Positions 35,541 to 43,633 of a DNA stretch of 51,431 nucleotides are shown here, piece by piece. How positions within the stretch are numbered: the first letter of the stretch is position 1; every line of letters begins with the position of its first letter. Position numbers and translations under genes: made by a program. Location: the NCBI RefSeq assembly GCF_002531935.1, contig NZ_NWSV01000035.1:1-51431 (forward strand), read 5' to 3'. Source of the stretch: Rhizobium chutanense. GTDB lineage: Bacteria; Pseudomonadota; Alphaproteobacteria; Rhizobiales; Rhizobiaceae. Under the pieces are notes generated by a model that made no database searches, was not told where the DNA came from, and saw only the letters and a program-made list of their open reading frames with translations.

Positions 35541-36404
35541 TTGGATATTTTTTCGACATTGCAGGAAGACAAGGGCCGGCTCTCTCCCTCCGAAAGCCGC
35601 ATCGCCGAGATCATCGTCAATGATTTCGAGTTCGCGGTAAACGCCTCGATCATCGAGCTTGCGGAACGGGCCGAGGTCTCGCCGCCGACCGTCACCCGCT
35701 TCTGCCGGCGGCTGGGCTGCGAGAGCTTTTCCGATTTCAAGGTACAGCTCGCCCGGACTGCCCATATCGGCGTGCGGTATCTGAAGCCGGAATCGAAAAG
35801 CACCGATCCGGCCGATGTCGCCCAGGATATCATCACCAAGGCGCAGAACGCGCTCTTTCTGCTGCACCGGTCGCTCGATCTTGCCGCGATCGAAGCCGCC
35901 GTCTCGCTGATCGCCAAGGCCGATATGATCTATGCCTTCGGCTCGGGCGGCAATTCGTCGATGATCGCCGACGAGCTTCAGAACCGGCTCTTCCGCCTCG
36001 GGCTTCGCATCACCGCCAGTTCCGATCACAGCATGCAGCTGATGATGGCGGCCGCGGCAAGGCCGGGCGACGTACTGATCGGCTCGTCCTTCTCCGGGCG
36101 CAATATGGAGTTGGTGCGGGCCTTCGAGCTTGCCCGCGAGACCAAGGTGAAGACGATCGCTCTCACCCAGACGGAAAGTCCGGTTGCCAAGGCCGCCGAA
36201 ATCGTCGTGCCGATCGACCTTCCCGAGGGCAACAACATCTATCGCCCGACCTCGACGCGTATCGCCTACCTCGCGACGGTCGATATTCTGTCGAGCCTCG
36301 TCGCCTATGCCGTTCAGCCGAAGGCGACGACCACGCTTCGGCGCATCAAGCAGCAGCTCGTCCTTCACCGCGACGGCGATGACCGGCAATTGCTTGGAGA
36401 TTAA
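35541..36404 (+). CDS. RpiR family regulator (HTH plus SIS domain)
   Basis: A 287-residue regulator. The N-terminal helix-turn-helix spans about residues 1-75, with LSPSESRIAEIIVNDFEFAV and VSPPTVTRFCRRLGCESFSD. A sugar-isomerase (SIS) domain follows, with MIYAFGSGGNSSMIADELQN and IGSSFSGRNMELVRAF; phosphosugars are the usual ligand. The start is TTG at 35541 behind a GGGGG-rich site; the open frame upstream overlaps ridA. It lies inside the right-hand operon, 22 bases after ridA and 24 before the SDR gene. Confidence 0.9.
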   Translation: MDIFSTLQEDKGRLSPSESRIAEIIVNDFEFAVNASIIELAERAEVSPPTVTRFCRRLGCESFSDFKVQLARTAHIGVRYLKPESKSTDPADVAQDIITKAQNALFLLHRSLDLAAIEAAVSLIAKADMIYAFGSGGNSSMIADELQNRLFRLGLRITASSDHSMQLMMAAAARPGDVLIGSSFSGRNMELVRAFELARETKVKTIALTQTESPVAKAAEIVVPIDLPEGNNIYRPTSTRIAYLATVDILSSLVAYAVQPKATTTLRRIKQQLVLHRDGDDRQLLGD

Positions 36405-36428
36405 TTCCATGAATGGGAGCGACAGCAA

Positions 36429-37205
36429 ATGACCCAATCGGCAGCCATCGTCACGGGCGCTGCGGGCGATATCGGTGCTGCGATCGCCGCGCGGCTCGCC
36501 GATGACCATGATGTCGTGTTTCTCGCCGACATCGATGCCGCGGCTGCCACCGCCGTGGCGTCGAAGCTCGGGCCGGACAATCGCTTCGTCGCCGTCGGAT
36601 GTGATGTGACCAGCGAGGCGAGCATTGCGGAATTGGTCGGGCGTGCTGCCGGCGCCGGCGTGGTTCGGACGCTGGTCAACAATGCCGGTGCGGCCCGCGC
36701 CACCAGCCTGCACGAGACGACGCCTGACATTTGGCGGGCGGACGTTGCGCTCAATCTCGAAGCGGCATTCCTGTGTTTCCGCGCCTTCGAGCCGATGCTG
36801 CAGGCCTCGAAGGGCTCCGTCGTCAACATCGCCTCGGTCAACGGCATGCACGTCTTCGGCCACCCGGCCTATAGCGCCGCCAAGGCCGGCCTTCTGCATT
36901 TCACCCGGCTGGTCGCGGTGGAATACGGCAAGTTCGGCATCCGCTCCAATGCGGTGGCCCCCGGCACGGTGAAGACGCAGGCCTGGGAGGCACGCGCGGC
37001 CGCCAATCCGAATGTTTTCGAGGAAGCCCGCCGCTGGTATCCGCTGCAGCGCGTCGTCGATCCCCGGGATGTCGCCAATGCCGTCGCCTTTCTGGCCGGG
37101 CCGCTGGCGGCAGCAATCACCGGCGTCTGCCTGCCCGTCGACTGCGGCCTGACGGCCGGCCAGGCGGAACTGGCGAGAACCTTCTCCCAATCAGAATATT
37201 ACTGA
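36429..37205 (+). CDS. Short-chain dehydrogenase/reductase
   Basis: A 258-residue classical SDR. It has the TGAAGDIG cofactor loop at residues 9-16, NNAGAA near residue 90, and catalytic Ser in VNIASVNG with Tyr and Lys in YSAAKAG. The C-terminal VCLPVDCGLTAGQ loop is standard. It likely oxidises a hydroxyl of the compound handled by this island. The gene sits between the rpiR and MFS genes with short gaps. Confidence 0.92.
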   Translation: MTQSAAIVTGAAGDIGAAIAARLADDHDVVFLADIDAAAATAVASKLGPDNRFVAVGCDVTSEASIAELVGRAAGAGVVRTLVNNAGAARATSLHETTPDIWRADVALNLEAAFLCFRAFEPMLQASKGSVVNIASVNGMHVFGHPAYSAAKAGLLHFTRLVAVEYGKFGIRSNAVAPGTVKTQAWEARAAANPNVFEEARRWYPLQRVVDPRDVANAVAFLAGPLAAAITGVCLPVDCGLTAGQAELARTFSQSEYY

Positions 37206-37219
37206 CGCCAGACAACGCC

Positions 37220-38443
37220 ATGAGCCGCCTTTTCCCCGCCGTCTTCCGCAACCCGGCGATCCGCGCCAGCATGATCGCCATTTTCACCTTCGGCATGGCC
37301 GGCGCGATGACCGCACCCTACCGTTCGATCATCGGCATCCGTGAGCTGGGGTTGAGCGACGGCCTCTATTCCTTCCTGGCCTTCGCCTCGGCGGCGGTGA
37401 ACGTGGTCATCAGCATCCTGCTCGGCAATCTCGCCGATCGGCTCGGCGAATACCGTTCGGCGATGATCGGCGCCTGCCTCTTCGGCATCGTCGGCTACGG
37501 CATGGTCTACGCCTTTCCCACAGCGGCGATCTTCATCATCAGCGGCTTGCTGCCCCTACCGATCTTCGGGGCGCTGAATTCGCTGCTGTTTGCCAATGCG
37601 CGCGCGGCGATGCACGGCATGAGCCGCAGCGACATGGTGACGGCCAATTCCGGCGTGCGCGCCACGATCTCGCTCTCCTGGGTGCTGATCCCGGGGATCA
37701 CCGGCCTGCTGCTATCCGGCGCCTCGAGCATGCTGCCGGCCTATCTCTTTGCCGCCATCGCATGTCTCTTATGCCAGGGCATCATCCTCTTCGCCCTGCC
37801 GAAGCGGGCGGCAACGGAGATGACAGCGGTTCATCACCTCACCTATCTCGGCGCGCTGCGGCAGGTGATTTCGCCACGGATTTCAGCGCATGTCGCCGGC
37901 GTGGCGCTCATCACCAGCACGCTGCACCTCAACGACGCCCTTCTGCCGTTGATCGCCACCGGCGCAGCCCATGGGGCGCTGAGCGATGTCGGCATTCTGG
38001 TCGGCATCGTCGCATTGCTCGAGATCGTCTTCATCATCGTCTGGTCGCGGATCGCCCGGGAGGCCGGCCAGATGACGGCGCTTGCCGCCGGCACCATCAT
38101 CTATGCGGTGTTCCTCTGCCTTCTCGGCTTTGCCTCGCAGCCGTGGCACCTCTATGCGCTGACCCTGCTCGCCGGCATCGGCGCGGCGGCGATCATCAGC
38201 ATTCCGATCACCTATCTGCAGGATCTCATCGCCGATCGGCCGGGGCTCGGCAGCGCCCTGATTTCCGTCAATATCTTCGCCAGCGCCGGCATCGGCGCGC
38301 TGGTCTTTGCCGCCGGCACTTATGTGACAGGCTATTCCGGCACCGCCGTCATCAGCGCCGTCACCGGCCTGTCGGGGATGGCGCTCCTCGGCCTGCTGCA
38401 GAGACGAAATGCCGTTGCGCCTGCTGACGCCGGGGTTCCATAA
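37220..38443 (+). CDS. MFS transporter, sugar-efflux SetA-like
   Basis: A 407-residue membrane protein with twelve hydrophobic segments. The loop after segment 2 reads GNLADRLGEYRSAM, a variant of the A-type MFS motif. The start ASMIAIFTFGMAGAMTAPYR and the C-terminal half (AGIGAAAIISIPITYLQDLI) resemble the SetA/sugar-efflux branch. Given the neighbours it may import or export the amino-sugar or hydroxyamino acid of the island. Its ATG follows the SDR gene by 14 bases. Confidence 0.85.
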   Translation: MSRLFPAVFRNPAIRASMIAIFTFGMAGAMTAPYRSIIGIRELGLSDGLYSFLAFASAAVNVVISILLGNLADRLGEYRSAMIGACLFGIVGYGMVYAFPTAAIFIISGLLPLPIFGALNSLLFANARAAMHGMSRSDMVTANSGVRATISLSWVLIPGITGLLLSGASSMLPAYLFAAIACLLCQGIILFALPKRAATEMTAVHHLTYLGALRQVISPRISAHVAGVALITSTLHLNDALLPLIATGAAHGALSDVGILVGIVALLEIVFIIVWSRIAREAGQMTALAAGTIIYAVFLCLLGFASQPWHLYALTLLAGIGAAAIISIPITYLQDLIADRPGLGSALISVNIFASAGIGALVFAAGTYVTGYSGTAVISAVTGLSGMALLGLLQRRNAVAPADAGVP

Positions 38444-38518
38444 AGCTGGCGAAGAATGTGGCTTTCATCGTCATCCGTCTTGTGACAAGGGTGGGGCACC
38501 ATTTCCTTTGAAGGCGAC

Positions 38519-39721
38519 ATGAAGGCGATCTCCGGCACGAATCTCGAGCAGGCCAAATCTCACAACCGGCGTGTGGTGATCGAGGCCGTCCGCACGCACG
38601 GTCCCTTGTCGCGCGCGGCGATCGCCCGGATGACGGCGCTGACTGCCCAGACCGTGTCGAATATCGTCGAGGAACTGGAGAGGTCGCATCTTCTGGTGCC
38701 GGCTGAGGCGCAGAAGCTGGCGCGCGGCCAGCCGATCATCCCCTATTCGATCAATCCCGCCGGCGCCTATTCGATCGGCCTCGAACTGGGCCGCCAGCGC
38801 GCCAGCGGGGTTCTGACGGATCTCTCCGGCGCCGTTTGCGCCCGCATCGAGCGCCATGTCGAGCACCCCGATCCGCAAAGGGCCATGCCGGCGCTCCAGA
38901 CCATCGTCGAAGACCTTCAGCAGGCCTTCGCCTTCGACCGCAACCGGCTGCTCGGCGTCGGCATGGCCCTGCCCGGCCGCTATGCCGATGGCGGCATCAC
39001 CTCGCTCAGCCCGCAGAACCTGCCCGGCTGGCAGGATTTTCCCGTCGGCCATGAGCTGGAACAGCGGGTTAAGGTGCCGGTGCTCGTCGAAAACGATGCG
39101 ACGGCTGCCGCGATCGGCGAGCGTCTTCACGGCGTCGCCCGTGGCCTCGGCAGCTTCGTCTATCTCTTCCTGGCCGGCGGCGGCGGCATCGGCGCCGGAA
39201 TGTTCCTCGACGGCCATCTCTATAAGGGCAGCCGCAACAATGCCGGCGAGATCGGCCACATCATCGTCGAGCCGCACGGCAAGCTCTGCAGCTGCGGCAA
39301 GCGCGGCTGTCTGGACCGCTACATCTCACCGACCGTCGCCTATGAATTCATGGGCATTGCCAATGCCGAGGAGCTGTCATCAGACGATCTCGACGCGCTG
39401 ATCGCCAAAGGCGGCGAAGGCCTGGATGCCTGGCTCGACCAGGCCGTCCAGCCGCTGCGGCAGACCCTCGACTTCCTCGAACTGGCCTTCGATCCGCAGA
39501 CCATCGTGCTCGGCGGCAGCATATCGACATCGCTGATGCGCCGTCTCGCAGACCGGCTGGAGCCGCTGCACGTCCCGATTGACCCCGACCGGAAACGCAG
39601 CGTGCCCCGCGTCATGATCGGCATGACCGGCAAGGACACGGCCATCCTCGGCGCCGCCGCCCTGCCGATCTTCTCGGAAACCAATCCACGCTTCGACGTT
39701 CTGCAAAAGCCGGTCGGGTGA
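38519..39721 (+). CDS. ROK family regulator (NagC/XylR type)
   Basis: A 400-residue protein. The N-terminal winged helix (SHNRRVVIEAVRTHGPLSRA, then MTALTAQTVSNIVEEL) is followed by a ROK kinase-like domain with VENDATAAAIGE and the zinc-binding CSCGKRGCLDRYISPT. ROK repressors sense sugars or sugar phosphates, and the ExGH-type motif is kept (GEIGHIIVE). It closes the right-hand operon, 75 bases after the MFS gene, and may be a second regulator for the island. Confidence 0.9.
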   Translation: MKAISGTNLEQAKSHNRRVVIEAVRTHGPLSRAAIARMTALTAQTVSNIVEELERSHLLVPAEAQKLARGQPIIPYSINPAGAYSIGLELGRQRASGVLTDLSGAVCARIERHVEHPDPQRAMPALQTIVEDLQQAFAFDRNRLLGVGMALPGRYADGGITSLSPQNLPGWQDFPVGHELEQRVKVPVLVENDATAAAIGERLHGVARGLGSFVYLFLAGGGGIGAGMFLDGHLYKGSRNNAGEIGHIIVEPHGKLCSCGKRGCLDRYISPTVAYEFMGIANAEELSSDDLDALIAKGGEGLDAWLDQAVQPLRQTLDFLELAFDPQTIVLGGSISTSLMRRLADRLEPLHVPIDPDRKRSVPRVMIGMTGKDTAILGAAALPIFSETNPRFDVLQKPVG

Positions 39722-39740
39722 ATTCGGTTTAGCCTGGCAC

Positions 39741-39842
39741 TAAAGCGCGTCGCGATCCTTCGGATTCGCTCTTTGCGCTTTAGGTTTTTGTTTTCACGCA
39801 TGTCGTTGCCGCAAAACCGCTGCACACTTTTGCGCGACATGC
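39741..39842. repeat. RIME-like rhizobial intergenic palindrome
   Basis: Two stems are seen: TAAAGCGC (39741-39748) with GCGCTTTA (39775-39782), and GCATGTCG (39799-39806) with CGACATGC (39835-39842). This two-hairpin layout and the central wording (AAAACCGCTGCACACTTTT) match the RIME-type repeat that I recall as widespread in rhizobial genomes. It lies between the convergent ends of the ROK gene and the M20 gene and may also end both transcripts. Confidence 0.75.
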
Positions 39843-39843
39843 T

Positions 39844-41082
39844 TTAGCCGAGCGCTTCGACCACGTTGAGCAACACCCGGGCACCTGAAATCATATGCGT
39901 GTCAGTTACGAACTCCGCCTCGTTGTGGCTGATGCCATGGCGACACGGAACAAAGATCATGGCTGTTGGAGCTATGCGGTTTACGAACAGCGCATCGTGA
40001 AAGGCACCGGAAACCATTTGGCGGCTCTTGAGACCGAGAGCTTTGCAGGCCTCCTCAATTGCCCCTGTAATAGTTGGTGAAAAGCGGCCTGGCGCCATGT
40101 TGACGCGCTGGCTGACGCTAACGTCACAATCCCAGCGGGCGCCCGCAGCCTCGCATTCCTTTCGCACATGCTGGTCCATCGCAGCAAGGATAGCGGCGTC
40201 CGGATGGCGGATATCGACGGTGAAGGTGACAGAACCGGGGATAACGTTGATGGAACCTGGCTCGGCAGTAATGCGGCCGACCGTCAGCCGTGCCTCGGGG
40301 TCCGCAGGCATGACCGCCGATTGAAGGCTTGCGATTGCGGCGGCTGCCGCACCCATGGGGTCCTTGCGGAATTCAAGCGGCGTCGTGCCGGCATGCGCGG
40401 CCACACCGGAGAAGACAACTTCAAGCCATTTCGTGCCCTGCACCGCCGTGACGACACCGATGGGCACGTCCTCCTGCTCGAGGATCGGGCCCTGTTCGAT
40501 ATGCAGTTCGACAAAGGCGGAAATAGCGTGGCCTGTTGGTCGCAACGCAGCTTCAGGCAGTGCTGCGAGCGTTGCCGCCAGCTCATCGGCCAGCTGCGGG
40601 CCGTCCGTCGCATGTATTGGCTCCCAGTCCGCCAGAGTTCCTACCCCCGCAAAGGCCATGGATCCCATGCAACCCGGCGAATAGCGGCTACCTTCCTCGT
40701 TGGTGAAGGCGACGACTTCGACGGCACGGTCGGTTTCGATGCCGGCGTCGCTCAGCGCTTCGAGCACCTCGAAAGCGCTAAGCGTGCCGAGCGCGCCATC
40801 GAAGCGGCCACCAGTCGGCTGGCTGTCGAGGTGGCTGCCGATGAGGAGCGGTGGCAGGGAAGCATCCCGGCCCTCCCGTCGAATGAACAGATTGGCGATA
40901 TCATCCTGGAAGACGGTGAAGCCGCGGGCAAGCGCTCGCTCAGCGAGCAGCCGGCGCGCCGCACGGTCTTCGATGCCTAAAGCCTGCCTGTTGACACCAC
41001 CGGCAGGCGTCGCGCCGATCGCTGCGAAATCGGCGACAGACGCGAGCAGGCGCGCGGCGTTGACCTCCGGCTTCCGGCTCAT
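39844..41082 (-). CDS. M20-family Zn-dependent amidohydrolase (N-carbamoyl-amino-acid hydrolase/allantoate amidohydrolase type)
   Basis: A 412-residue enzyme. Metal-binding signatures are IGSHLDSQPTGGRFDGALGT near residue 82 and FTNEEGSRYSPGCMGSMAF near 128; VELHIEQGPILEQE near 192 and the final PCRHGISHNEAEFV follow. Family members cut the carbamoyl or ureido group from L-amino acids or from allantoate. It is the last gene of a nine-gene minus-strand unit and overlaps btpA-like by four bases (ATGA). Confidence 0.88.
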   Translation of the reverse strand: MSRKPEVNAARLLASVADFAAIGATPAGGVNRQALGIEDRAARRLLAERALARGFTVFQDDIANLFIRREGRDASLPPLLIGSHLDSQPTGGRFDGALGTLSAFEVLEALSDAGIETDRAVEVVAFTNEEGSRYSPGCMGSMAFAGVGTLADWEPIHATDGPQLADELAATLAALPEAALRPTGHAISAFVELHIEQGPILEQEDVPIGVVTAVQGTKWLEVVFSGVAAHAGTTPLEFRKDPMGAAAAAIASLQSAVMPADPEARLTVGRITAEPGSINVIPGSVTFTVDIRHPDAAILAAMDQHVRKECEAAGARWDCDVSVSQRVNMAPGRFSPTITGAIEEACKALGLKSRQMVSGAFHDALFVNRIAPTAMIFVPCRHGISHNEAEFVTDTHMISGARVLLNVVEALG

Positions 41083-41912
41083 CGGCCAAGGCCTGCAATG
41101 AGCCGCTTGACCCGCTCGAGCTCAACCGCATTCCACCAGACGCCATCGTATTTAAGGGCGCTTGCAATGATCACGCCGTCCGCGACGGACAGAATATCGT
41201 TGGCATTGTCATGCGTGACGCCGCTGCCCACCAGTGTAGGCAGCGATGCCGCCTCCTTGATCATCCTGATATAACCGAGATCGGCGGCGTGGCCGGTGCG
41301 CTGGCCGGTGGCGATGACGACATCGGCATCGAAGAAGACGAGATCCTTGACCTGTTCTTCGACAGGCCGATCAGCCACGATGGCATGCGCCCCATGCTTG
41401 ACGTGGGCATCGGCAAAGATGCGGACGCCACGGGCGCGAAGATGGGCACGGTAGCGCATGGCGCGTGCCGATTCTCCCTCCACAAACCCCTCGTTCGCGA
41501 TATAGGCATTGGCCCACTGGTTGACGCGAATGAAGGATGCGGACGAGGCAGACGCGATGGCAAGCGCCGGGATCGCCGCATTGGCGAGCACGTTGATGCC
41601 GATCGGACAACCGAGCTCGCGGCGGATGCGATCGGCGACAACGGCCATATGCGCTGATGTCTCGGGGCCGATATCATCAGGCTTGGCAAACGGAACATCG
41701 CCGTGGTTCTCGACGATGACAGCGTCGCAGCCGCCCGAAAGGTAGGCGCGTGCATCTGAAAGACCGCGCTCGTAGATCGTCTCGACGCCTTCGTCATCAT
41801 AGCGTGGCGCCCCCGGCAATGGCATCAGATGCACCACACCGATCACCGGCTTGTCGCGCCCGAAAAGCGTCCTCAGTGTGTCCTTGTTCTGCCGTCCGAT
41901 AGGGTTGCTCAT
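41079..41912 (-). CDS. BtpA/SgcQ family protein
   Basis: A 277-residue TIM-barrel protein. Typical stretches are KPVIGVVHLMPLPGAPRYDD near residue 20, GCDAVIVENHGDVPFAK near 63, LGCPIGINVLANAAIPALAI near 100 and GSGVTHDNA near 233. BtpA is linked to photosystem I in cyanobacteria and SgcQ belongs to a cryptic E. coli sugar operon; neither activity is well defined, and an aldolase or nucleosidase role has been suggested by fold. The ATG at 41912 is preferred; the open frame upstream lies within the kinase gene. Its position after the kinase suggests it cleaves a phosphorylated intermediate. Confidence 0.82.
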   Translation of the reverse strand: MSNPIGRQNKDTLRTLFGRDKPVIGVVHLMPLPGAPRYDDEGVETIYERGLSDARAYLSGGCDAVIVENHGDVPFAKPDDIGPETSAHMAVVADRIRRELGCPIGINVLANAAIPALAIASASSASFIRVNQWANAYIANEGFVEGESARAMRYRAHLRARGVRIFADAHVKHGAHAIVADRPVEEQVKDLVFFDADVVIATGQRTGHAADLGYIRMIKEAASLPTLVGSGVTHDNANDILSVADGVIIASALKYDGVWWNAVELERVKRLIAGLGR

Positions 41913-41917
41913 GGCGA

Positions 41918-42823
41918 TCACACGTTTTCCAGTTTCAATGTCTTGGTAAGGGCGGCTAGCTCTGCCGAGGTGGGGAAAGAGGCGAGCGTACCGGCACGGC
42001 CGACCGCGATACCCGCCGCCCGTGTTGCAAGTCTCGCAGCGTCGGCAAGCGTCGCACGCTGCGCAAGAAGTCCGGCCAACGTTCCGGCAAAGCAATCCCC
42101 CGCGCCGCTGGCATCCACGGCTTCGCGTTTTTCGGCCGGGATGTGGAGCCGGGAAGAGGCGTCCAGAACGAGGACGCCCTCCGAACCGAGCGTTACGATG
42201 ACGGTGGCTGCGCCCCTCGCGCGCAGGCGGTCGGCAGCGCGGTCAGCAGAGGTCTCGCCGGTCAAGGCTTCGGCCTCCGGTCGATTGATGATCAGCAGTG
42301 ACACCGCCGAAAGATCCGGCGCATCGGAAGCAAGCGGGCTCGGATTGAGAACGGTGAAAAGCCCGGCCCCCCGCGCTGCCTCCAGGCACTGCACCGTTAC
42401 ATCGGCGCCAAGATTGCCCTGCATCAGCAACATGTCTCCGGCGCTCCAGGTCGATGCGAGCGGGCACATCGTCAGCGGATTGAACGCCTCGGCGCAGCCG
42501 GCGGCGGTGATAATGACATTCTCGCCATGGCGATCGATGAGGATCACCGAGCGGTCACTGGACAGATCGAGGCGCGAGAGGCGCAGGTCGGAAATCTCAG
42601 TGGAGAGCAGGCTTTCCATCCGGTCGCCGGTGGCATCCCGGCCAACGGGTGCCCAGAGCGTCACGCAGGCACCTGTCCGGGCGGCGGCGGCGGCCTGGTT
42701 CGCCCCCTTGCCGCCGACACCCTCGCCGGCAGCCGTTGCGTTCAGCGTTTCTCCTGGCTGCGGCAGCCGCTCCAGGCGAAAGCTCGTATCGACGCAGACA
42801 TTGCCGACGACGTGGATGGTCAT
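41918..42823 (-). CDS. PfkB-family carbohydrate kinase (ribokinase-like)
   Basis: A 301-residue sugar kinase. It opens MTIHVVGNVCVDTSFRLERL, has the GGKGANQAAAAARTG motif near residue 38 and the C-terminal DASGAGDCFAGTLAGLLA (catalytic aspartate in GAGD). The closest known model is ribokinase, but nucleoside, 2-dehydro-3-deoxygluconate and other kinases share the fold. It phosphorylates the imported sugar or nucleoside in my reading of the cluster. The BtpA-like gene starts five bases after its stop. Confidence 0.9.
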   Translation of the reverse strand: MTIHVVGNVCVDTSFRLERLPQPGETLNATAAGEGVGGKGANQAAAAARTGACVTLWAPVGRDATGDRMESLLSTEISDLRLSRLDLSSDRSVILIDRHGENVIITAAGCAEAFNPLTMCPLASTWSAGDMLLMQGNLGADVTVQCLEAARGAGLFTVLNPSPLASDAPDLSAVSLLIINRPEAEALTGETSADRAADRLRARGAATVIVTLGSEGVLVLDASSRLHIPAEKREAVDASGAGDCFAGTLAGLLAQRATLADAARLATRAAGIAVGRAGTLASFPTSAELAALTKTLKLENV

Positions 42824-42840
42824 GACTGCGGACCTTCCGT

Positions 42841-43605
42841 TCAGTCCGTTGCCCAGCCGAGCATCTGCTCGAACAGGGTCTTGTAGCCCGGCCAGGCGAT
42901 GAATTCCGGCGGCAGCCAGTGCGGGCCGACATCAGACGTCCAGACAAGTGTGCGGCCTTCGCCGTAGGTGCCCGTGACGAGCAGCGGCAGCGAACCATAT
43001 TCCGAGGAAACGGTCATAAGCTGGTTTGCACCTTCCTTCAGCGTCACCTCGTTGAAGCCCAGCAGATAAGGGAACTCGCCGGAAATACCCGAAAGGATCG
43101 GATGCGAAGCATCGCCCGAAACAACGGGCGTAAAGCCCTCCGGCACCTCAACACGGTCGTCGACGGAAAGGCAGGCGACCGGTAGCACCTCTTCAACCGC
43201 GGTGTTGCGGAAGCGCGCACCGCCATTGATGCCCTGGAAGGAATAGTAGCCACCGAACATCAGGAGCGCGCCGCCCCGGGAAACGTAGTCACGCAGCAAT
43301 TTCAGACGGTTCGGTGTACGACGCGAGTGAATCCAGGTGTCGGGATGCAGAAGCAGCGTATTGGCGCCGATATCAGAGAGCACAATGGCGTCATAGGCTT
43401 GAAGGCCTTCGAGCGTGCTCGGAAACTCCTTCTGCGCCTCGTGTGCCGGCATGAAGGTGACGTCGAAGGGGCTGTCCTTCAGGGCCCTCAGCAATTCGTC
43501 CGCGCCGGTGTGATAGGTCACGGTCGGGAACTGATCGAAGCCCTTGATATGGGTGGCGGTCGAAACCCAGGATTCGCCGGCGAGCAGCACTTTCTTCTTG
43601 GTCAT
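42841..43605 (-). CDS. Class I glutamine amidotransferase-like (ThuA-like) cytoplasmic protein
   Basis: A 254-residue protein of the group often labelled 'glutamine amidotransferase' or 'cytoplasmic protein'. It begins MTKKKVLLAGESWVSTATHI and holds the GGALLMFGGYYSFQGINGGA loop near residue 110. The usual catalytic cysteine of amidotransferases is not seen at the nucleophile elbow; GGYYS stands there instead. It is therefore more likely an unknown hydrolase or binding protein of the ThuA-like branch. It lies 29 bases after the phosphotriesterase gene and 18 before the kinase. Confidence 0.72.
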   Translation of the reverse strand: MTKKKVLLAGESWVSTATHIKGFDQFPTVTYHTGADELLRALKDSPFDVTFMPAHEAQKEFPSTLEGLQAYDAIVLSDIGANTLLLHPDTWIHSRRTPNRLKLLRDYVSRGGALLMFGGYYSFQGINGGARFRNTAVEEVLPVACLSVDDRVEVPEGFTPVVSGDASHPILSGISGEFPYLLGFNEVTLKEGANQLMTVSSEYGSLPLLVTGTYGEGRTLVWTSDVGPHWLPPEFIAWPGYKTLFEQMLGWATD

Positions 43606-43633
43606 GGAAACTCCTTGGACGATGGGCCAACGC

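Noticed and set aside
35397..37190. A 597-codon minus-strand frame
   Set aside because: It is antisense to ridA, rpiR and the SDR gene, all three of which are well supported.
41829..42902. A 357-codon plus-strand frame rich in Ser, Ala and Arg
   Set aside because: It is a shadow of the PfkB kinase gene; there is no ribosome site or motif.
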